Made by a program: the position numbers and the translations under genes
DNA from: VRUE01 sp963745915
Lineage (GTDB): Bacteria; Actinomycetota; Thermoleophilia; Solirubrobacterales; 70-9
DNA: 64,000 nucleotides
NCBI GenBank assembly: GCA_963745915.1
Contig: CAVUZA010000002.1
Coordinates: 2,418,001-2,482,000 of the forward strand
Reading direction: 5' to 3'
Notes under the pieces: model-generated
The model's database searches: none
What the model was told of the DNA's origin: nothing
The model's input: the letters and a program-made list of their open reading frames with translations, nothing else
Part shown: one piece after another, positions 50,258-58,504 of the stretch
How positions within the stretch are numbered: the stretch's first letter is position 1
Layout of the letters: each line of letters opens with the position of its first letter

Positions 50258-50425
50258 CTATTCTGGTCGGGGACCAGAGCAGAGACCCAAGTAGAGCGCG
50301 ATGCCCTCATGCAGGGAGTCGAAAAGCTCCCCCAGGCTGTCACCGGACGCGAAGCATCCGGGCAACTCGGACACGTCGGCCCAGCAACTGCCTTCCTCGA
50401 CATGGATGCGAACGTTCAGTTCCAT
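50258..50425 (-). pseudogene. HicB-like antitoxin remnant just outside IME2
   Basis: 55 residues: MELNVRIHVEEGSCWADVSE, LPGCFASGDSLGELFDSLHE, GIALYLGLC, then stop. Over the first 47 residues it closely matches the intact HicB of IME2 (59047-59262: MELTARIHIEEGSYWADVPE...). The adjacent upstream DNA (50426-50450 read on the minus strand) still resembles the end of hicA. The copy lies outside attL of IME2, so it is likely the remnant of an earlier element at the same tRNA-Cys site. Confidence 0.75.
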
Positions 50426-50472
50426 CGCGGAATCGTTTCCATCGTAGCCCGCCCAGACGGCTCGACGCCGAG

Positions 50473-50509
50473 TGATCGATTGACCCCAAATACGGGGGCA
50501 AATCGATCA
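50473..50509. repeat. Inverted repeat next to the IME2 left junction
   Basis: TGATCGATTGACCCC (50473-50487) pairs with GGGGCAAATCGATCA (50495-50509), two mismatches. It is AT-richer than the chromosome and lies between the HicB remnant and attL; it may belong to the decayed former element. Confidence 0.5.
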
Positions 50510-50587
50510 ATCAGCGCCTCGCCAGGCACACGAACCGCTCACTCGGGACTGGGGTCGGCACGGCAGTCGCCGTGGAACTGCTCATCC

Positions 50588-50631
50588 AGAGGCGCCCACC
50601 GGAATCGAACCGGTGTAAACGGCTTTGCAGG
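50588..50631. repeat. IME2 attL: tRNA-Cys 3' fragment
   Basis: 44 bp identical to 59681-59724, comprising the acceptor 3' strand, T arm and part of the anticodon arm up to the anticodon (GGCTTTGCAGG on the plus strand). The D arm and 5' acceptor are missing, so this copy is not a tRNA gene. Confidence 0.95.
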
Positions 50632-50680
50632 GCGAGACCGGCCAGCCCTGGTCGGCTTGTTCAAGCGGTTTAGCTGCCAC

Positions 50681-50701
50681 GGGTGCCAGCCTGGGTGCCA
50701 G
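50681..50701. repeat. Putative integrase arm-type sites, IME2 left end
   Basis: GGGTGCCAG at 50681-50689 and 50693-50701. The right end has GGGTGCCAA (59555-59563) and GGGTGCCAG (59566-59574). As in IME1, there are two direct copies at each end, but with a different sequence matching the different integrase. Confidence 0.55.
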
Positions 50702-50710
50702 CGGCGAGCA

Positions 50711-51412
50711 CTAACCAAGCGTGATAGCAGCCTCAAACAGCCGCCGGGCGTAGGCATTAGCTGGCAGCCGCACCCAGTCCGGGGTGACGACCTTGAGCCA
50801 GAAAGCTCCGAGCCCAAAGGCAGCGGCGAGCGGCCAGGACCAATCCGTCAGCCGACTACCGAGGGACCCCGATCCGCCGATCAACAAAGCGACAGCAGCC
50901 ATAGCGACCACGACGCATACGCCAATCCCGTAACGACGCAAGCCGAGGCAGTTTCGCCGGAAGCCATAGTTGACGTTCTCCTCAAATAGAAGCGGAAATC
51001 GTTTCCGATCCCGGGTCCGCGCGACTAGCCCCTGGACCGCTGTCGCATATCGTTCGTCGGCCGCCAAGGGGTCCCTCTCCTCCTCCTCACTCGACGGTAG
51101 TGCAGCAGACAAGATCCGCTCAGCATCCGCCCGGCATTGCGATACGTAGGCGGATTGCTCGGAGCCGCTGAGACGCAGCGATTGAGTCGTTGGCGCACCG
51201 CCCCAATCCGACCAAAGCCTGTCCTGGAGATCGCGACCGCGATCACGTCCCAGTTGTGCTCCCAAGATCGACAAAGCACCGACGATGACGCCGGTCGCAA
51301 CCCCGAAGGTGGACGCACTGAGAACGCCCACGGCAAGAAGAACCACTACGGGCAGCACGACGATCAGTACCGGCATCTGCCTAGCCCGAATCGCGTAACT
51401 GTCGAGCTGCAT
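50711..51412 (-). CDS. Four-helix membrane protein paired with an MBL hydrolase, IME2 cargo
   Basis: 233 residues. Two TM helices at the N-terminus (PVLIVVLPVVVLLAVGVLSA, then GVATGVIVGALSILGAQLG), a cytosolic charged domain (about 50-160: GRDLQDRLWSDWGGAPTTQS, CRADAERILSAALPSSEEEE) and two more TM helices (YGIGVCVVVAMAAVALLIGG, LAAAFGLGAFWLKVV). The arrangement of helices around a helical cytosolic domain resembles SLATT-like effectors of bacterial conflict systems. It starts 8 bp after the MBL gene stop; the two form an operon. GC content is lower than in the backbone. Confidence 0.65.
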   Translation of the reverse strand: MQLDSYAIRARQMPVLIVVLPVVVLLAVGVLSASTFGVATGVIVGALSILGAQLGRDRGRDLQDRLWSDWGGAPTTQSLRLSGSEQSAYVSQCRADAERILSAALPSSEEEERDPLAADERYATAVQGLVARTRDRKRFPLLFEENVNYGFRRNCLGLRRYGIGVCVVVAMAAVALLIGGSGSLGSRLTDWSWPLAAAFGLGAFWLKVVTPDWVRLPANAYARRLFEAAITLG

Positions 51413-51420
51413 ATCGACGG

Positions 51421-52440
51421 CTAAGAGTCGGGTGGCTCCGCCTTGGGCGGAATCGGGTCAACCGGGCTACCGTCACGATCCGGGGCGTCGTCGGACGCAT
51501 ACCTCAACCACCCCGTGGTATCTGCGGTCGCCCATACGCGATAGCCCCTCCGACCGCAAGCGTTTGTGATGCGCGGCGATGGTTTCTTCGGATCTTTCGG
51601 TGCAACGCTGACTATGCCGACCCCATCTCCGTCTTGCCCGATTGGACCCAGCACCCGATCCAGCGTCTCGCTGTCGAGGTTGTGTCGACTGCCGTGGTGT
51701 GGAACCTGGAAGAGCTTGAGAGGGCCGAGTTGACCGTTCCTCTCAAGCTGGTCCATTGCTCTGTCAATGGCGGGAACCCCTGCGTCTCCCGTAAATAGCA
51801 AGCGCTCATCCCCATTGAGTATTTGGAGGATTGCACTGGAGTTGTTTCGTGGATTCGTCCCGCCGTCATCGTCAAACGGCAGCTCGACTGGAAAATCCGG
51901 CAGTTCGGGCTGAGGTTCGACTGCGAGAGCCTCCGCCAAACGAACGGCCTCGGGCTTCGGTGCTGCCTTTGTTGTCGTCTCCTGCTCTTGCAACAGCTCC
52001 CGGTAGTACTCCTGGCTGGGTCCAACAACCATGAACGTCCCTTCGAAGCCGCCAGTGCCCGCGAAGGGTTCGATCACCTTTGTCCCCTGCTTTTCGGCAA
52101 GCTCAACGAGTTCCGACGCGGGCTTGGCCCCACTGTTGTCGGGAAACCCGTGCTGTTCGGGGCGATGCAAGAGGAGGTTGCCGACCTTGATCCCCCGCAT
52201 GACCTCGCCCATGCCATTGACATGATCGGCGTCTGGATGCGTCAGCACGACGAAGTCGAGCCCTTCGGGGTCATAGTAGGTCCGAATATGCTCCAGCAGC
52301 CGCTCACCGTCGCCGCGGTATCCAGCGTCGATGACACCGTGGACCCATTCCCCGTTTGGCTGGGTGTACCGCAGCGCAATCGCGTCCCCATGCGCTGCCT
52401 CCTCGCCCACGGGTAGAAAGTCGATCTCGAACATACACAC
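51421..52440 (-). CDS. ComEC-like metallo-beta-lactamase-fold hydrolase, IME2 cargo
   Basis: 339 residues. MBL fold: FEIDFLPVGEEAAHGDAIAL, VIDAGYRGDGERLLEHI, metal motif VVLTHPDADHVNGMGEVM (HxDxDH), LLFTGDAGVPAIDRAMDQLE and FQVPHHGSRHNLDSETLDRV. This is the free-standing relative of the C-terminal nuclease domain of the DNA-uptake protein ComEC. There is no signal peptide, so it should act inside the cell. Together with the downstream membrane protein it is a plausible nuclease-effector module for phage or plasmid defence, though this is inference. Start ATG 52440 or 52434. Confidence 0.8.
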   Translation of the reverse strand: MCMFEIDFLPVGEEAAHGDAIALRYTQPNGEWVHGVIDAGYRGDGERLLEHIRTYYDPEGLDFVVLTHPDADHVNGMGEVMRGIKVGNLLLHRPEQHGFPDNSGAKPASELVELAEKQGTKVIEPFAGTGGFEGTFMVVGPSQEYYRELLQEQETTTKAAPKPEAVRLAEALAVEPQPELPDFPVELPFDDDGGTNPRNNSSAILQILNGDERLLFTGDAGVPAIDRAMDQLERNGQLGPLKLFQVPHHGSRHNLDSETLDRVLGPIGQDGDGVGIVSVAPKDPKKPSPRITNACGRRGYRVWATADTTGWLRYASDDAPDRDGSPVDPIPPKAEPPDS

Positions 52441-52483
52441 CGCAGGCTAAAACCGAGACCGGCGGGAAAAGTGTCGACTCGGC

Positions 52484-53689
52484 TCACGTCCGATGCAACT
52501 CGCTTGCAGCTTGCTCGGTCTCAGCCGCTCTTACTGTTGAAAAAACACACTCGTCTGTGCGGGTCAAGAAAGCGTCAAGAAGTGCAATGGCATCGCTCCG
52601 CGCTCCGGGCATCAAGTGCCCGTAAAGATCAAACGTCACCTTGATCGAGCTGTGGCCCATGAAGGCCGATAGCGCCTTCGGGTTTACCCCAGCGGCGATC
52701 ATGAACGAGGCGTACGTGTGCCGGGCCTGATGCAGCCGCAGGCGATCCGTCAGCCCAGCCGCCTCCCAAGACCGGTCGGCGCGGCGATAGAGGCTGGCGG
52801 CGTGAAACGGCTGATCGCCGTCGCCGAAGACGAGGGCATCGTCGGGCGGCTCGCCACGCCTCAGACGGTGCTCCAGCATGAGGTCGCGCAACAACCCCGG
52901 CATCGGCGTCGCCCGCTGCGACGTTGGGGTCTTGGGCGCGATGCGCCCCTCCTTCGGGTCCCAGCTCTCGACCACCCGAATCGCGCCCGTGTCTGTATCC
53001 ACGGCCGACCAGCGCAGCGCCCTCAGCTCGCCGTACCGCAGCCCGGCGTACAGCGCCGTGCCCCAGACCGGCCGGTCCTCGACGGGCAAGGCGGCCAGGA
53101 GGGCGGCGGCTGTCTTGGGAGACACGATCTCGACCTCGTTGGGACGCGCTGCCGGTAGTTCCAGGTCGCGCGTCGGGTTCAGCGGCAGACCGCCCCGCGA
53201 GCGCGCTCGGCGGAAGATCGCCTGCAACGGCTTGATCGCGTTGCGGATAGTTGAGGCTTGCTGGCCCTCCCCCAGCCACCGATCCACCAGCTCCTGCAAG
53301 TCCAGCGTCGTCACGGTGCTGAGCTTTCGACTCCCGATCAGCGGGAGCACCCGATCCTCAAGGGCCTGTCTGTAGCCGCGCAGCGTCGCTGGCTTGTAGG
53401 GATGCCCCGAGCGATTCCTGACCTCGCCCGCCTCGGCTCCAGCGAGCCATTCCTCGGCTGCATCCCTCAGCGTCGTCTGGGTCGGCGCTTGCAGAGTGCC
53501 GTGGTCGAGCGCCCGCTTGGTCTCGGCCCGCCAGGACCGTGCTTCCGACTCGCGTCGGAATCGCTTGCGGAGCTTCTTGCCATCGCGGGATGAGTAGACA
53601 GACGCCTCCCACCCCGCTCGGCACTGGCAGCGCCCACCCCGGTGAGCCGGGCAACCCTCAGAATGGCGCTTCCGGATTCCGGTCGCCAT
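52484..53689 (-). CDS. int: Tyrosine recombinase / integrase of IME2
   Basis: 401 residues, related throughout to the IME1 integrase. N-terminal His/Cys cluster (KRHSEGC...GGRCQCRAGWEA), arm-binding segment (SSRDGKKLRKRFRRESEA), core-binding domain, and catalytic residues: Arg in ALYAGLRYGELRAL, H-Q-A-R in LHQARHTYASFM, His in FMGHSSIKV and Tyr in FDLYGHLMPG. ATG 53689 overlaps the XRE stop (TAATG). It targets tRNA-Cys, unlike its IME1 relative, which targets the end of rrf2. Confidence 0.95.
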   Translation of the reverse strand: MATGIRKRHSEGCPAHRGGRCQCRAGWEASVYSSRDGKKLRKRFRRESEARSWRAETKRALDHGTLQAPTQTTLRDAAEEWLAGAEAGEVRNRSGHPYKPATLRGYRQALEDRVLPLIGSRKLSTVTTLDLQELVDRWLGEGQQASTIRNAIKPLQAIFRRARSRGGLPLNPTRDLELPAARPNEVEIVSPKTAAALLAALPVEDRPVWGTALYAGLRYGELRALRWSAVDTDTGAIRVVESWDPKEGRIAPKTPTSQRATPMPGLLRDLMLEHRLRRGEPPDDALVFGDGDQPFHAASLYRRADRSWEAAGLTDRLRLHQARHTYASFMIAAGVNPKALSAFMGHSSIKVTFDLYGHLMPGARSDAIALLDAFLTRTDECVFSTVRAAETEQAASELHRT

Positions 53690-53949
53690 TAGTCGCCCGC
53701 GCCCGTGAACCGCCCCAGCCGCGTCCCGCCCGGCTCCCATCCCAGCTCGTCGAGCAGTTCTTCGGGCGGGATGCCGAGCGAGCCGGCGAGCTTGACCACG
53801 GTGTCGAGCCGGGCGGTCCGTTCGCCGCGCTCGATCTGACCCACGGCGGTGCGGTGCAACGACGCCCGCACCGCCAGCTCTTCCTGGGAGAACCCCGCCC
53901 GCTTGCGGCAGTAGGCAAGGTTGCGACCGAACCGCGCAGCGACCATCAA
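53689..53949 (-). CDS. XRE-family HTH regulator, IME2 copy B
   Basis: 86 residues: RFGRNLAYCRKRAGFSQEEL, VRASLHRTAVGQIERGERTA, DTVVKLAGSLGIPPEELLDE, then LGWEPGGTRLGRFTGAGD. Its stop overlaps the integrase start and its ATG overlaps the stop of a second XRE gene (ATGA). The tandem pair is a probable duplication; IME1 has a single XRE in this place. Confidence 0.9.
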   Translation of the reverse strand: MMVAARFGRNLAYCRKRAGFSQEELAVRASLHRTAVGQIERGERTARLDTVVKLAGSLGIPPEELLDELGWEPGGTRLGRFTGAGD

Positions 53950-54215
53950 CCCGCCTCCGTCTTCTCGGCGAAGGCGCCGGGACGGTAGTCGCCGGGCTCC
54001 CAGGCAAGCCCGTCCAACAGCTCATCGGCGGATATCTCAAGCGAGTCCCGCAGTTTGAGAAGCGTGTCGATGCGGCAGAGACGAAGGCCCCGCTCGACCT
54101 GGCTTATCTCGGTCCGGTGGAGGGAGGCAAGGTGGCTCAGCTCCTCCTGGGAAAGGCCGGCGCGCTTGCGACAGCGCGCGAGGTTGTCCCCGAAGCGGGC
54201 GGCGAGATCGATCAT
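53946..54215 (-). CDS. XRE-family HTH regulator, IME2 copy A
   Basis: 89 residues from ATG 54215, whose ATGA overlaps the stop of the preceding gene; GTG 54221 is less likely. RFGDNLARCRKRAGLSQEEL, LASLHRTEISQVERGLRLCR, LLKLRDSLEISADELLDGLA, then WEPGDYRPGAFAEK. It is closer to the IME1 XRE than copy B in its C-terminal tail. Probable repressor of the control operon, acting on the dyad at 54656-54678. Confidence 0.9.
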   Translation of the reverse strand: MIDLAARFGDNLARCRKRAGLSQEELSHLASLHRTEISQVERGLRLCRIDTLLKLRDSLEISADELLDGLAWEPGDYRPGAFAEKTEAG

Positions 54216-54568
54216 GCGCACTCACCGCCGGGAAGCTGGGCGAGGAAGCCATGAAGCGCATCGTGCTCGGAGACGACGCGGCGGTACTCGTTGCTGCGGT
54301 CGATGATGTGAGCGAGGTCGCGCAGCACGTCGCGCACGTCTGAGTCGGGGACGATCACCAGCTCGTCCAGCGCCGTGAGGAGCCGCCCGTAGGCGGCGTC
54401 CTCGCGGCGCAGATGGGCCGGCTCTCCCAGTCCATCTGGGTAGGTGTCCAGTTCCTCGCGAACGCCCGCCTGGGCGCTCGCGAAGGTCATCCGCAAGAAG
54501 CGGACGTGATCGACGGGGATCTTGAGGGCGACGGCATAGCCGCGACCCGTAGGGTTCTCATCAGCCAT
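54212..54568 (-). CDS. Hypothetical protein, first gene of the IME2 control operon
   Basis: 118 residues: YAVALKIPVDHVRFLRMTFA, REELDTYPDGLGEPAHLRRE, ALDELVIVPDSDVRDVLRDL, then SNEYRRVVSEHDALHGFLAQ. Mostly helical and soluble. The ATG is preceded by AAGGAG. It occupies the place of the winged-helix gene in IME1 but is unrelated to it. No family is recognised. Confidence 0.7.
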   Translation of the reverse strand: MADENPTGRGYAVALKIPVDHVRFLRMTFASAQAGVREELDTYPDGLGEPAHLRREDAAYGRLLTALDELVIVPDSDVRDVLRDLAHIIDRSNEYRRVVSEHDALHGFLAQLPGGECA

Positions 54569-54594
54569 GGGGAGGGTTCCTCTCCTTGTGGTCA

Positions 54595-54630
54595 GGCGGC
54601 CCGTCGTGTTCACAGCACGGCGGGTCGCCG
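54595..54630. promoter_or_regulatory. Leader hairpin upstream of the IME2 control operon
   Basis: GGCGGCCCGTCGTG pairs with CACGGCGGGTCGCC (two mismatches) around TTCACA-like loop bases, just 5' of the ribosome site of the 54212-54568 gene. IME1 has a hairpin at the equivalent position (9726-9760). Confidence 0.5.
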
Positions 54631-54655
54631 CTTTGTCATTTCGCGAGCGTAGCAG

Positions 54656-54678
54656 TTTGGAGAGAAAAACTCTCCAAA
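54656..54678. promoter_or_regulatory. Candidate XRE operator of IME2
   Basis: TTTGGAGAG-AAAAA-CTCTCCAAA, a perfect 9-bp dyad with a 5-bp spacer, in the gap between the small HTH gene (stop 54684) and the control operon. Size and symmetry fit a phage-repressor-type site for the XRE proteins encoded just downstream. Confidence 0.65.
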
Positions 54679-54683
54679 TGCGC

Positions 54684-54884
54684 CTATTCTCCCCGGATGA
54701 TCTGGCTGACGCGCGTGTGGTGGAGACCGACCTCTGTGCCGATATCGCGCAACGACAGCCCTGCTTTCTGGGCATCAGCGAATGCCTTGCGCCGTGCCTT
54801 CTGGGCGGTCTTCTGTTCACGCTCGAATTGAGCTTGGGCGGCCCGAACCGCCCGGCGTACCTTTCGCTCCGCTGCGTCTGCCAT
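54684..54884 (-). CDS. Small coiled-coil/HTH protein of IME2
   Basis: 66 residues. Charged helix (RKVRRAVRAAQAQFEREQKT) then an HTH (AGLSLRDIGTEVGLHHTRVS). Homologue of the IME1 protein at 9822-10046, in the same position. Probable DNA-binding accessory of the element. Confidence 0.82.
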   Translation of the reverse strand: MADAAERKVRRAVRAAQAQFEREQKTAQKARRKAFADAQKAGLSLRDIGTEVGLHHTRVSQIIRGE

Positions 54885-54948
54885 CCCGCGCAGCCTAGAA
54901 GCTGACCGCCGCCTCGCGCATCGGCGGGCTCCCCTCGCAGCCCACCGG

Positions 54949-55161
54949 TCACGCCGTCTCCCCGAAGACCCTGCTCGCGTTCTCCGCTGTCCAGCGCTCA
55001 AGCTCTGAGACCGGGACCAAGCGCTTGCGCCCGCGGCGGATCAGGCGCAGCTCCGGGGCGACGTTGGCGTCGAAGAAGTCCGGGCCGACGCCGATGGCGG
55101 CGGCGGCCTCCGGCGGGGTGAGGGCGATCCGGGGGATCGAGGTCGAGAGCTTCTTCGCCAT
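54949..55161 (-). CDS. Excisionase-like MerR-type HTH protein of IME2
   Basis: 70 residues: SIPRIALTPPEAAAAIGVGP, FFDANVAPELRLIRRGRKRL, VPVSELERWTAENASRVFGE. Nearly identical to the IME1 protein (10075-10284), far more so than the integrases or relaxases are to each other over comparable stretches. Divergent from the relaxase. Possible excision factor or mobF regulator. Confidence 0.9.
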   Translation of the reverse strand: MAKKLSTSIPRIALTPPEAAAAIGVGPDFFDANVAPELRLIRRGRKRLVPVSELERWTAENASRVFGETA

Positions 55162-55297
55162 CTGTCCCTACCTGTCCGCGAAGACCCCGAAGTGCCCCAC
55201 GAACCTTCGTCCAGCCAGAGACGAGCCAATCGCCGATTGGCTCGTCTCGACGCTCCCCTTGCGAGCACTCCCGAGCGCCCTCCACCGCTAACCGCCG

Positions 55298-55318
55298 CAC
55301 CCCTCACGCGCTATCACC
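55298..55318. other. Candidate oriT/nic motif of IME2
   Basis: CACCCCTCACGCGCTATCACC, 19 of 21 identical to 10543-10563 in IME1, 49 bp before the relaxase ATG. The surrounding 55162-55366 region otherwise differs between the two elements; it also holds a CCAATCGCCGATTGG-type dyad near 55227. Confidence 0.5.
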
Positions 55319-55366
55319 TCCGGAGATCGGGTGGGGCAAAACGTCCGCTGCGTGGACAGAGAGGGC

Positions 55367-58300
55367 ATGCTGTCCATCGGCAAGCTCGGAACCGGCCAGG
55401 AGCGCTACTACCTGGAGAAGGTCGCCGAAGGCGCCGAGGACTACTACTCCGGCGAGGGCGAGGTCGCCGGGCAGTGGGCCGGGGACGGCGCCAGCGAGCT
55501 GGGCCTCTCCGGAGAGGTCGGCCCCGACCAGCTGACCGCGATGCTCACCGGCCTAAACCCCGCCGACGGCTCGGCGCTGCTGGGCAGCCAGGGGGTGCGC
55601 GGCAAAGGCTCGGTGCCGGGCTTCGACCTCACCTTCTCCGCGCCGAAGTCGGTCTCGCTGACCTGGGCGCTGGGCGGCCCCGAGGCCGGGCAGGCCGTCA
55701 TGGACGCCCACCACCGCTCCGTAGAGGCCGCCCTCGGATACATGCAGCGCCACGCCTGCTGGACCCGGCGCGGCAAGGGCGGAGCGGAGTTCGTGCGCGG
55801 CTCGGGCTACCTCGCCGCCGCCTTCGATCACCGCTCCTCGCGAAACGGCGACCCCCAGCTCCACACCCACGTCCTGGTGGCCAACGCGACCCAGGGACCC
55901 GACGGGCGCTGGACCCGCCTCTATCACCCGGCGATCTATGAGCACGCGAAGACCGCCAGCGCGGTCTATGAGTCCCACCTGCGCCACGAGCTTTCCCGCA
56001 GCCTCGGCGTGCGCTGGGGCGAGGTGCGCCACGGGATCGCCGAGATCGAGGGCTTTGACCGTGCCCACCTGCGCGAGTTCTCCACCCGGCGGGCGGAAAT
56101 CCTCAAAGCCGCCGGAGGCCCCGAAGCCTCCGCCCGCGCCCGCCAGGTCGCCACCCTCGCCACCCGCGAGGTCAAGCAGCACTCGCTCGAGGGCGACATG
56201 CGCGAGCGCTGGCAGGCCAGGGCGCAGCAGGTCGGCCTTGACCGCGAGGGGATCGAGCAGACCTTCGACACCCTCCGCTCCTGGCACGCCCGAGACCGCA
56301 AGCGCCCCGAAGCCGAGGGGATGGCGGTCGGCCGCCAGGTCACCGCCCACGCCTCCCACTTCGACCGCCGCGACGTCGTGCAGGCGGTGGCGGGGATGAG
56401 CCGCGAGGGGATGGCGGGGCCCGACGTTGAGCGCGTCGCCGATGAATTCCTCGCCTCCGAGCGGGTGCTGCGGATCGCCGACGGCCCCAAGGGCGAGCGC
56501 TTCACCACCACCCGCGTTTGGAAGTTGGAGCAGCGGGCGCTTGAGAGGGCGCAGAGGATGCGCAGCGAGGGGACCCACAACGCAGGGAAGATGGTCGCTG
56601 AGCGGGTGCTCTGCGCCCACCCGACCCTGAAGTCAGACCAGCGCCAGATGGTGCGCCGCCTGCTCGCCGAGCGAGAGGGCATCTGCGTGGTGGTCGGCGA
56701 GGCGGGCACCGGCAAGAGCTACGCGGTGCTCGCCGCCGCCAAGGGCTGGACCGAAGCCGGGATGGAGCTGCGCGTCGCAGCGCCGACCTGGCGGGCGGCG
56801 AACGTCTTGCGCGCCGAGGGCCTGCGGGCCACGACCACCGCCGGGCTGCTCGGCGAGCTTGAGCGCGCCGAGGCGGCCGGAGGCCGGGCGCTCGCCTGGC
56901 GCTCTGTCTTGCTGGTCGATGAGGCCGGGATGGTGGACTCCGCCGACCTCGCCCGCCTGATCCACCACGCCGATGCGGCAGACGCCAAGCTCGTCCTGAT
57001 CGGCGACCCCGAGCAGCTCGGGGAGATCGGCGCCGGCGGCATGTTCAGGGCGCTGGCTGAGCGCTGCGACCCGGTCCACCTGAGCGAGGTGGTCCGCCAC
57101 GAATCCGAGGTCGAGCGCGAGGGGGCGCGGCTGATCCGCGAGGGCGAGGGAGCCCAGGCGCTCGACCTCTACCGCGATCACGAGCAGGTGGTGATCGCCG
57201 CCGATGCCGATTCGCGGCGCGAGGCGATGCTCGCCGACTGGCATCGGTCCTTCGATGCCGGCGAGGACGCGGTGATGGTCGCCAAGACAAACGCCGAGGT
57301 CGAGCGGCTGAACCAGATGGCTCGGGAGCTGCGCCGCGAGGCGGGGCAGCTCGGCGAGCGCGAGATCGAGGTCGGCGAAGCGCGCTTCGCCGCGGGCGAT
57401 CAGGTGATCACCCGGATCAACGACCGCGCCGCCGACATCTACAACCGCGAGCGCTGGCAGGTCGCCGAGGTCGATCCCGAGCGGGGCCGGGTCCTCTTGG
57501 AGGGCATCGATCAGGAGCGCACAGTCGAGGTCGGGGCCGAGTACCTGGCGAAGACCAACCCGCACTCAGACGCCCCGGCCCTACAGCACGCCTACGCCGT
57601 TACCACCTACTCCGCACAGGGCTCCACCGTGGACCGCGCCTTCCTCGCCGCCGACCCCTCGATGGACAAGCAGGAGCTCTACGTCGCGACCTCGCGCTCA
57701 CGCGGGGAGACGACGATCTACGCGACGCCAGAGATCCAGGTCGCCCGCGAGGAGATCGCCCCCGATGACCCCTACCTGCGAGGCGGCATCCCCCACATCG
57801 CCGAAGCCGCGCAGCGCGACCGCGGCCAACGGGCAGCACACGACGAGGCCCGCCGGGGGGAGCTGCGCGAGCTGCCGAGCGATCAGCTGGTGTCGAGGCG
57901 CAAGGAGCTGGCGGGCCAGGCGCGAGTCGAGAGCGCGAACCAGGAGCGCCGCCAGACGGCGAAGAGTTGGCTCAAACGCCAGGAGAAGGCACTCGGACAC
58001 GCCGTGACGCGGCGAGAGGCGGCAGAGGCCGCGCCGCGCAAGGTGCGCCGCGAGGCGCTGCCGGCGGCCCGCCTGATCGAGACCCACGCCCGCGAGGCGG
58101 TCGAGCGCTCGCGCGAGGAGCTGCGCGCAATGGCGCCCGTGCGCCATGAGGCTCGCGCCGAGCTGTCAAACGCCGAGCGGGTCCTCGCCGAGCGCCGCCA
58201 GGCGGCGATCACCGCCGCCCAGCTCTCCCCGCCCCCCTACATCACCAAGGAGCTGGGCGAGCGCCCGAGCGACCCCGCCCAGCGCAAGAGCTGGGACAAG

Positions 58301-58504
58301 GGCGTCTCGGAGATCGAGCGCTACCGCCAAGACCACGGGGTCAAGGACCCAGAGCACGCTCTGGGGCGCGAGCGCGGCCAAGAGCACGACTTCAGCCGCG
58401 AGCAGGCCCGCCAGCGCCTACAGCAGCGCCGGGTTGAGTTGCAGCGCGCGCAGGCCAGGAGCGCCGGCCGTGAGGCGGGGCACTCGATGGAGAACGGCCA
58501 CTGA
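55367..58504 (+). CDS. MobF-family relaxase with RecD-like helicase (TrwC/TraI type), IME2
   Basis: 1045 residues from ATG 55367, chosen because MLSIGKLGTGQERYY aligns with the IME1 start; GTG 55331 is upstream. Tyr pairs at 14-15 and 26-27, metal histidines near 165 (GDPQLHTHVLVANAT), Walker A GEAGTGKS near 443, LLVDEAGMVDSADLARLI, LIGDPEQLGEIGAGGMFRAL, and YSAQGSTVDRAFLAADPS near the end of the helicase. A charged helical tail follows (about 830-1045). Same predicted job as in IME1: nick at oriT and unwind the transferred strand. Confidence 0.95.
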   Translation: MLSIGKLGTGQERYYLEKVAEGAEDYYSGEGEVAGQWAGDGASELGLSGEVGPDQLTAMLTGLNPADGSALLGSQGVRGKGSVPGFDLTFSAPKSVSLTWALGGPEAGQAVMDAHHRSVEAALGYMQRHACWTRRGKGGAEFVRGSGYLAAAFDHRSSRNGDPQLHTHVLVANATQGPDGRWTRLYHPAIYEHAKTASAVYESHLRHELSRSLGVRWGEVRHGIAEIEGFDRAHLREFSTRRAEILKAAGGPEASARARQVATLATREVKQHSLEGDMRERWQARAQQVGLDREGIEQTFDTLRSWHARDRKRPEAEGMAVGRQVTAHASHFDRRDVVQAVAGMSREGMAGPDVERVADEFLASERVLRIADGPKGERFTTTRVWKLEQRALERAQRMRSEGTHNAGKMVAERVLCAHPTLKSDQRQMVRRLLAEREGICVVVGEAGTGKSYAVLAAAKGWTEAGMELRVAAPTWRAANVLRAEGLRATTTAGLLGELERAEAAGGRALAWRSVLLVDEAGMVDSADLARLIHHADAADAKLVLIGDPEQLGEIGAGGMFRALAERCDPVHLSEVVRHESEVEREGARLIREGEGAQALDLYRDHEQVVIAADADSRREAMLADWHRSFDAGEDAVMVAKTNAEVERLNQMARELRREAGQLGEREIEVGEARFAAGDQVITRINDRAADIYNRERWQVAEVDPERGRVLLEGIDQERTVEVGAEYLAKTNPHSDAPALQHAYAVTTYSAQGSTVDRAFLAADPSMDKQELYVATSRSRGETTIYATPEIQVAREEIAPDDPYLRGGIPHIAEAAQRDRGQRAAHDEARRGELRELPSDQLVSRRKELAGQARVESANQERRQTAKSWLKRQEKALGHAVTRREAAEAAPRKVRREALPAARLIETHAREAVERSREELRAMAPVRHEARAELSNAERVLAERRQAAITAAQLSPPPYITKELGERPSDPAQRKSWDKGVSEIERYRQDHGVKDPEHALGRERGQEHDFSREQARQRLQQRRVELQRAQARSAGREAGHSMENGH

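Noticed and set aside
50588..50631. A second tRNA-Cys gene
   Set aside because: Only the 3' portion is present; the D arm and 5' acceptor are missing, so it is the attL fragment.
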